This document shows positions 56,598-60,980 of a DNA stretch of 60,980 nucleotides, in pieces (the stretch's first letter is position 1; each line of letters starts with the position of its first letter). The stretch is from contig NZ_JAYKTS010000026.1 in NCBI RefSeq assembly GCF_037024155.1, positions 1-60,980 of the forward strand. Reading direction: 5' to 3'. The stretch is from Bacillus sp. 2205SS5-2. Its GTDB lineage: Bacteria > Bacillota > Bacilli > Bacillales > Bacillaceae_K. Both the position numbers and the translations under genes were made by a program. The notes below the pieces were generated by a model. That model saw nothing but the letters and a program-made list of their open reading frames with translations, made no database searches and was not told the DNA's origin.

Positions 56598-57656
56598 GTG
56601 ATTACGGAACAAAATGTTCAAGATATTCTAAGTGAAATGAAGGATCCTTTCTTACATAAAACGTTTGCTGAGACAAATGGAATCATTGAAATAAAAGTTA
56701 AACCAGAAAAAAGTCATGTAAGCGTGAAAGTAGCCATTGCTAAAACAGGTACGCCCGAGCAATTACAATTACAACAAGAAATTGTAAAAAATTTAAAATC
56801 AGCTGGAGCAGAATCTGTTGGAATTCGATTTGCAGACTTATCACCAGAAGAACTAGAGAAGCATAGAGGAATACCAAGCGAGAGTGAAAGCGACAACCTG
56901 CTATCACCCACCAACAAAACCACTTTTATTGCGGTTGCGAGCGGTAAAGGGGGAGTCGGTAAATCAACTGTATCCGTAAATTTAGCGGTCTCTCTAGCTC
57001 GATTAGGCAAAAAAGTCGGGTTAATTGACGCAGATATTTATGGATTTAGTGTTCCTGATATGATGGGAATCGTTAAACGACCTGTCGTGCGTGGGGAAAG
57101 TATCATTCCTGTTGAGCGTCTTGGGGTGAAAGTGATTTCTATGGGCTTTTTTGTCGAGGACAACGCTCCCGTCATTTGGAGAGGTCCGATGCTAGGGAAA
57201 ATGCTCAATAACTTCTTTACAGAGGTAGAGTGGGGAGACTTAGATTATTTACTCTTAGATCTTCCGCCTGGAACAGGTGACGTGGCTTTAGATGTTCATA
57301 CGATGCTTCCAAGTTGCAAAGAAATTATCGTTACAACTCCACATCCAACAGCTGCATTTGTCGCAGCTAGAGCGGGTGCTATGGCGCTTCAAACGGATCA
57401 CTCAATCTTAGGTGTAGTAGAAAATATGTCGTATTATGAAAGTAAGAAAACCGGCGAAAAAGAATTTGTCTTTGGAAAAGGTGGAGGAGAGAAACTAGCA
57501 GATGAGCTTCAAACGGATTTGTTAGGGAAATTACCACTCCAACAACCTGATTGGGATGAAGCGGATTTTGCTCCTTCTGTATATGCTGAAGATCATCAGA
57601 TTGGACAAATCTATCAAGGAATTGCCGAAAAAGTTATTGATCATTTATCGAAGTAG
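56598..57656 (+). CDS. salA: SalA/Mrp, P-loop ATPase
   Basis: A member of the Mrp/NBP35 family. In B. subtilis the equivalent SalA represses scoC and so affects exoprotease genes; other Mrp proteins carry iron-sulphur clusters. The N-terminal MIP18-like domain covers about 1-90. The deviant Walker A is GKGGVGKST near 118, followed by LIDADIYGFSVP and LLDLPPGTGD. The GTG at 56598 gives 352 residues and aligns with the B. subtilis start. Confidence 0.93.
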   Translation: MITEQNVQDILSEMKDPFLHKTFAETNGIIEIKVKPEKSHVSVKVAIAKTGTPEQLQLQQEIVKNLKSAGAESVGIRFADLSPEELEKHRGIPSESESDNLLSPTNKTTFIAVASGKGGVGKSTVSVNLAVSLARLGKKVGLIDADIYGFSVPDMMGIVKRPVVRGESIIPVERLGVKVISMGFFVEDNAPVIWRGPMLGKMLNNFFTEVEWGDLDYLLLDLPPGTGDVALDVHTMLPSCKEIIVTTPHPTAAFVAARAGAMALQTDHSILGVVENMSYYESKKTGEKEFVFGKGGGEKLADELQTDLLGKLPLQQPDWDEADFAPSVYAEDHQIGQIYQGIAEKVIDHLSK

Positions 57657-57661
57657 AAGTA

Positions 57662-57704
57662 AACAAGTTGGCCCATTGATCAATGAGTCAACTTGTTTTT
57701 TTAT
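57662..57704 (+). terminator. intrinsic terminator after salA
   Basis: AACAAGTTG (57662-57670) pairs with CAACTTGTT (57689-57697), with an inner ATTGATCAAT palindrome in the loop, followed by a T-run. Confidence 0.88.
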
Positions 57705-57786
57705 TGGAAAACCTAGTTCCAAACAAAACCCAAAAAATAAAGTTTTTTTTCAAGTAAAACCTATTTTGTGGAAGTGACTTTCAATT

Positions 57787-57825
57787 AAGGATGTTTTCGC
57801 AATAATTGTTGCTTTTTGGATTCGT
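57787..57825 (+). repeat. dispersed repeat, 5' fragment near gerD
   Basis: AGGATGTTTTCGCAATAATTG and the bases after it match the 5' end of the full copies (GGCTGTTTTCGCAAAGATTATTG). The match fades after about 40 bases. Confidence 0.6.
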
Positions 57826-57897
57826 TGGTATGTCACGACAAAGACTTTGTTAATCATGAGAACCTTGTACTTAATAACGACTGACTAGTTAACTTTG

Positions 57898-58548
57898 TCA
57901 AGAGGATTCTCCCCCTGAGCCTTCTCCGCCACCTTCTTCCTCGCCAGATTCGGAAGATTCTTGCTTCGGCTCTTCTTCTCCTGATTTTTTCTCTTCTCCA
58001 CCACTGCCTTTCATCTCTTCTGCTGCTTTCATTAAGACATCTTGTAATTTAGTTTTAAATAAAGGACTTTCAAAGGTCTCGATAATAACTTCTTGCAAGT
58101 GTTCTCGATATTCTTTGCTTTTTAAGGATTCTTGAATTTCTTTTTGTAATTCAGGGTCTTTAAAAAGGTCCATCATCATCCCTTGATAAGCTGGGTCTTT
58201 CATTAAAGACTTGAGTAGTTTTTCGTTCTCTTTTTTCATGCTTTTTGCCATGGATTCAGCAAATTTTGGATCTTTAAAGGATTCTTTCCAAAAGTCCATA
58301 CCCTTTTCAGAGGTTAGTGCTTCGGAAATCGTTTTCTTTACGATTTCCTCGTCCATAATTAGCTCTTGCTTTATTTTGTCATCTGCTACGACATCTTGAA
58401 TCGCTTTTTTACCATCATCTGTTTTTAATATATCGACAACCATTTTTTTTGTTTCTTCATAATCCATCTGTCCATTGCTTGATTCTCCTCCTGAACAACC
58501 GGTTAGAAGTATGACGAGAAGGAGTAGAGGAAAGGGTTTTTTTATCAT
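57898..58548 (-). CDS. gerD: GerD, spore germination lipoprotein
   Basis: GerD sits on the inner spore membrane and helps cluster nutrient germinant receptors. The 216 residues start with a lipoprotein signal ending in LLTGC (Cys 18), followed by a mostly helical charged body and a low-complexity C-terminus rich in Glu, Gly and Ser (from about 175). AAGGGAG precedes the ATG. A forespore-type promoter lies 40-65 bases upstream. It faces salA and is divergent from kbaA. Confidence 0.94.
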   Translation of the reverse strand: MIKKPFPLLLLVILLTGCSGGESSNGQMDYEETKKMVVDILKTDDGKKAIQDVVADDKIKQELIMDEEIVKKTISEALTSEKGMDFWKESFKDPKFAESMAKSMKKENEKLLKSLMKDPAYQGMMMDLFKDPELQKEIQESLKSKEYREHLQEVIIETFESPLFKTKLQDVLMKAAEEMKGSGGEEKKSGEEEPKQESSESGEEEGGGEGSGGESS

Positions 58549-58586
58549 AGACGGGCTCCCTTCGCAAATCGATTTGTACCTATCTT

Positions 58587-58615
58587 TAATATGAGAAAAT
58601 CGACAAATTTTATAC
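58587..58615 (-). promoter_or_regulatory. SigG/SigF-type promoter of gerD
   Basis: On the minus strand, GTATA (58611-58615) and CATATTA (58587-58593) are 17 bases apart. They match the forespore consensus of G-x-AT(A/G) and CAT-x-x-TA, and give a leader of about 30 bases. This fits the known forespore expression of gerD. Confidence 0.7.
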
Positions 58616-58703
58616 GTTTCTATAGTTATTCTAGATTTTTCGCATAGCCATTGGTAAAATCAAAGGAGCATTCTAGTAAATTTACGTAAGGAGAATATAA
58701 AGA

Positions 58704-59306
58704 ATGACTATCCGGAATTGGATTAAATTTTTCTTTTCTACTCTATTTCTTGGAGGAGTAGTGCATGTTTTATTTGGCTTTGTCATTCGTTGGAGCGAAT
58801 TTTCTCCGTGGTTTAGTGAAATGAGCTTTGGGGAGATTATTCCTGCAACTTTTTGGCTGTTAGGCGTTGGTTTTACTTTCAGTGTGATCAGTCAAATGGG
58901 CTTTTTTGCGTATTTAACGATTCACCAATTTGGGGTTGGTTTTTTTAAGTCCATTTCACTTTGGAATAGTGTACAACTTGTTATTATTGCTTTAGTTTTA
59001 TTTGATTTAGTGTACTTTCGGTTCCAAAAATTTGCGGGTGAAAATGAATCGATTGTCGGTTACTTTCTGCTAGCGATGGGAATACTCGCCTATGGCTTGG
59101 TGGTTGCGTATTTCAAATCCAAACAAACGAAAAATAGTACATTTGTTTCTGCCCTATTTTTTATGACGGTTGTGACAATATTAGAGTGGATCCCTGTGTT
59201 AACGGCGAATGAAAAGAGTTGGCTATTTCAAATGTTATTCACGCTATTAGTCTGTAACACGTATCAGCTATTAATGCTACCAAAATATATACAGCGGAAA
59301 GCGTAA
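58704..59306 (+). CDS. kbaA: KbaA, KinB-signalling pathway activator
   Basis: KbaA is a membrane protein needed for activity of the sporulation kinase KinB. The 200 residues have six hydrophobic segments, starting at residues about 8-27 and 47-67, with short polar loops and a KYIQRKA tail. TAAGGAG precedes the ATG. Place between gerD and pdaB as in B. subtilis supports the name. No kinB is in the window. Confidence 0.9.
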   Translation: MTIRNWIKFFFSTLFLGGVVHVLFGFVIRWSEFSPWFSEMSFGEIIPATFWLLGVGFTFSVISQMGFFAYLTIHQFGVGFFKSISLWNSVQLVIIALVLFDLVYFRFQKFAGENESIVGYFLLAMGILAYGLVVAYFKSKQTKNSTFVSALFFMTVVTILEWIPVLTANEKSWLFQMLFTLLVCNTYQLLMLPKYIQRKA

Positions 59307-59310
59307 AAAA

Positions 59311-59337
59311 GAGCCCTGACACGGGCTCTTTTTTTAC
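59311..59337. terminator. intrinsic terminator after kbaA, probably bidirectional
   Basis: AGAGCCC pairs with GGGCTCT around a TGACAC loop, with a run of eight T on the right and A-run on the left. It can also stop transcripts coming from pdaB on the other strand, although 140 bases of empty sequence lie between. Confidence 0.88.
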
Positions 59338-59481
59338 TGAAGAGAAAGTATTAATTGAAAAAATTCGATATTTAGCTTCAGTCTTCAGCAATTTGAGGTG
59401 CTGAAATAAGTTGTTTTTTAAGGGAAGAATGACTAATTTTATGAAAGTCGCCGATAAGCGAGTAGATTCCGCGTTGATTTC

Positions 59482-60231
59482 TTAAGGAACAGTCTTTGTC
59501 TGTACATCTCCGTTAGAAATCAATTGCGATACTGTTACCAATTTCCCTTTGTTTTTTAACGTACTCACAACGTCAGGTAAGGCAGGCTTTGTTTGTTTAG
59601 CTGAATCGGAAGCGTGAAATAAGAGGATGTCCCCATCACTCGCTGATTGTATATTCTGTACGATTATATCAGTTCCTGGATTTGTCCAGTCATTCGAATT
59701 AATGCTCCAATGAACCAAGGTATAGCCAAGTGTATCGGCAATCGCAAGAACGGTCTTGTTGAAATCACCAGTTGGTGCACGTAGGAGTTTAATATTCTCC
59801 ACCTTTAGCTTGTTGAAGACGTCTGTTGCTTTGGAAAGGTCTCTGCGGATTTCCTCTTTTTCCAGGCTAGTATAGTCTACATAGCTGTACCCGAGAATTC
59901 CGATTTCATATCCGGCTTCTTGAATTTCTTTCGTCAGGTCTGGATGCCTCTCTGCCCATGAACCAGAAAGAAAGAAAGTGGCGGATTTCACCTCTAATCT
60001 TTTTAATTCCTCTAGAATGGGTTTTGCTTTTTCATCGCCCCATCCGATGTTAAATGTTAGGGCGACTCCCTTTTCTCCTTTGAAAACAGCTTTAGGACCA
60101 TCTTTGGTTGAAAAGACAGGTAAAAAACTAGAGCTTTGACTATATAGAAGGATAGCAGTAAAAAAAGAAATAATGATAATTAACGTAAGCAATTTTAAAC
60201 GTTGGGCATTCCACACATAAAACCGTACCAT
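59482..60231 (-). CDS. pdaB: PdaB, sporulation polysaccharide-deacetylase-like protein
   Basis: PdaB is needed for stable spores in B. subtilis. From the ATG at 60231 (GGGGGTG upstream; the frame is open to 60267) it has 249 residues: a membrane anchor (about 14-31) and a NodB-like domain. The usual motif-1 Asp is Asn61 (in LTFNIGWGD), and the two metal-binding His of motif 2 are Leu113 and Tyr117. The RxPxG (RAPTG) and LLFHAS motifs remain. Deacetylase activity is therefore doubtful. Confidence 0.93.
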   Translation of the reverse strand: MVRFYVWNAQRLKLLTLIIIISFFTAILLYSQSSSFLPVFSTKDGPKAVFKGEKGVALTFNIGWGDEKAKPILEELKRLEVKSATFFLSGSWAERHPDLTKEIQEAGYEIGILGYSYVDYTSLEKEEIRRDLSKATDVFNKLKVENIKLLRAPTGDFNKTVLAIADTLGYTLVHWSINSNDWTNPGTDIIVQNIQSASDGDILLFHASDSAKQTKPALPDVVSTLKNKGKLVTVSQLISNGDVQTKTVP

Positions 60232-60262
60232 TAACACACCCCCATAAAAACAGTCATGTATA

Positions 60263-60292
60263 AGCATATGTCAGCTTGTCTTGAAAATATGA
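60263..60292 (-). promoter_or_regulatory. possible SigE-type promoter of pdaB
   Basis: On the minus strand TCATATT (60286-60292) is followed, after 15 bases, by CATATGCT (60263-60270). The -35 fits the SigE consensus and the -10 only partly. Confidence 0.4.
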
Positions 60293-60363
60293 GTAAAAAA
60301 TGTTTATAAAAACCCCTCTTTATGGAAAAAACTACTGTAACATATAAAAAAGGGGTGTCAGAA

Positions 60364-60648
60364 ATGTTTGGGATGATGATTCGTGAGGAAGAGAAAAAGG
60401 AAGTGGAATATTTATTAAAGAGGGAAATGGATGAAATTATTTTAGATATGGAGGATGAAAGGATTGATGGCATTGTAAAAAGGGCAATGCAAGAGCGATA
60501 CAAGATCTTGCTTGCGCTGTTAAAGCGAGTAGGGAGCCAGTCGGATGTAATGAAATACATTGTCATACCAAAAGGAATTCAACAAAAAATAAACAAAGTA
60601 AAGAAAAAAGCAAAAAATATGAAGGAAACTATTGACGATACATATTAA
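60364..60648 (+). CDS. conserved small charged protein before the rRNA operon, unknown function
   Basis: The 94-residue protein is mostly alpha-helical and charged, with many Lys, Glu, Met and Ile, and a Lys-rich C-terminus. AGGGGTG lies about seven bases before the ATG at 60364; the frame is open to 60322 without support. No domain is recognised. The promoter P1 of the rRNA operon overlaps its last codons. Confidence 0.75.
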   Translation: MFGMMIREEEKKEVEYLLKREMDEIILDMEDERIDGIVKRAMQERYKILLALLKRVGSQSDVMKYIVIPKGIQQKINKVKKKAKNMKETIDDTY

Positions 60649-60660
60649 TCTTGTTATAGT
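60632..60660 (+). promoter_or_regulatory. rRNA operon promoter P1
   Basis: TTGACG at 60632-60637 and TATAGT at 60655-60660, 17 bases apart; it overlaps the end of the small gene before it. Confidence 0.8.
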
Positions 60661-60714
60661 AATAAACGTCGCTGATGCGGCAATGAAACAATTTAAAAAA
60701 CATCAAAATACTTA

Positions 60715-60743
60715 TTGACATATAAGAGATAAGATGTTACGAT
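60715..60743 (+). promoter_or_regulatory. rRNA operon promoter P2
   Basis: TTGACA at 60715-60720 and TACGAT at 60738-60743, 17 bases apart, about 83 bases downstream of P1. Confidence 0.85.
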
Positions 60744-60771
60744 AGTCAAGTCGCTCAAACGGGACGACGAT

Positions 60772-60789
60772 TGAACTTTGAAAACTGAA
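60772..60789 (+). promoter_or_regulatory. boxA-like rRNA antitermination sequence
   Basis: TGAACTTTGAAAACTGAA matches the conserved Bacillus rRNA leader element (CTTTGAAAACTGAA), which is where NusB-S10 antitermination complexes assemble. Confidence 0.6.
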
Positions 60790-60870
60790 AAGACGAAACG
60801 TCAACGTTAATTTAAACGTAAGAACATAGATTCTTACAAAAAATGTTTTATGAGCAAGTCAAACTTAACT

Positions 60871-60980
60871 TTTATGGAGAGTTTGATCCTGGCTCAGGAC
60901 GAACGCTGGCGGCGTGCCTAATACATGCAAGTCGAGCGAACAATGAGGAGCTTGCTCCTCATTGTTAGCGGCGGACGGGT
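60871..60980 (+). rRNA. rrs: 16S ribosomal RNA, 5' end (truncated by window)
   Basis: The universal 5' sequence (GAGAGTTTGATCCTGGCTCAG, beginning at 60877) and CTAATACATGCAAGTCGAGCG are present. The V1 hairpin reads GAGGAGCTTGCTCCTC. Only 110 bases lie in the window. The start at 60871 (TTTATGGAGAG) is set by similarity to Bacillus and may be off by a few bases. Confidence 0.97.

Noticed and set aside
57556-57777. 73-residue open frame at the salA end
   Set aside because: It is a frame-shifted shadow of salA that continues through the terminator.
60364-60648. Start at 60322 for the small gene before the rRNA operon
   Set aside because: No ribosome binding site precedes 60322, while AGGGGTG is well placed before 60364.

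Overview
The window comes from the chromosome of an endospore-forming, low-GC Gram-positive bacterium of the Bacillaceae. The evidence is the Bacillus subtilis-like gene order (ctsR to sigH, rpoBC, the str, S10, spc and alpha clusters, ecfA1-ecfA2-ecfT-truA, rplM-rpsI, cwlD-salA-gerD-kbaA-pdaB, then an rRNA operon), the near full-length match of the proteins to Bacillus families as I know them, strong AGGAGG ribosome binding sites, and the sporulation genes sigH, cwlD, gerD, kbaA and pdaB. No species is assigned.

Layout. 1-1537 is an accessory-looking left edge with one small membrane-protein gene, a bidirectional terminator and one copy of a dispersed repeat. 1538-6359 is the CtsR-controlled stress operon ctsR-mcsA-mcsB-clpC, ending in a clear terminator. 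6939-13427 holds radA, disA, the PIN/TRAM gene yacL, ispD, ispF and gltX. 13433-18199 starts with a cysteine T-box and carries cysE-cysS-mrnC-rlmB-rae1, then sigH. 18275-21972 holds rpmG, secE, nusG, rplK, rplA, rplJ and rplL, with leader structures of the L1 and L10 type. 22128-30187 is a 16S methyltransferase gene plus rpoB-rpoC. 30319-35106 is the str cluster (L7Ae-like gene, rpsL, rpsG, fusA, tuf). 35190-50429 is the S10-spc-alpha supercluster, from rpsJ to rplQ. 50661-54951 holds an ECF vitamin-transporter energising module, truA, and rplM-rpsI behind an L13-type leader. 55093-60648 is a sporulation and germination block. The window ends 110 bases into a 16S rRNA gene.

The genes mostly serve growth (ribosome, RNA polymerase, translation factors, protein export, isoprenoid precursors, cysteine and glutamyl/cysteinyl-tRNA supply) and their control by classical leader devices. 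The less ordinary signal is a family of about 160 bp non-coding repeats with imperfect terminal inverted repeats. Three long copies, one shorter diverged copy and two fragments lie only in the gaps around ctsR, radA, cwlD and gerD. One long copy has an exact 8 bp flanking direct repeat, which suggests a mobile MITE-like element. Other points worth a look are the nusG start region, several stable intergenic hairpins without U-tracts, a large terminator-like structure before ecfA1, and a PdaB protein that lacks the usual deacetylase metal ligands.
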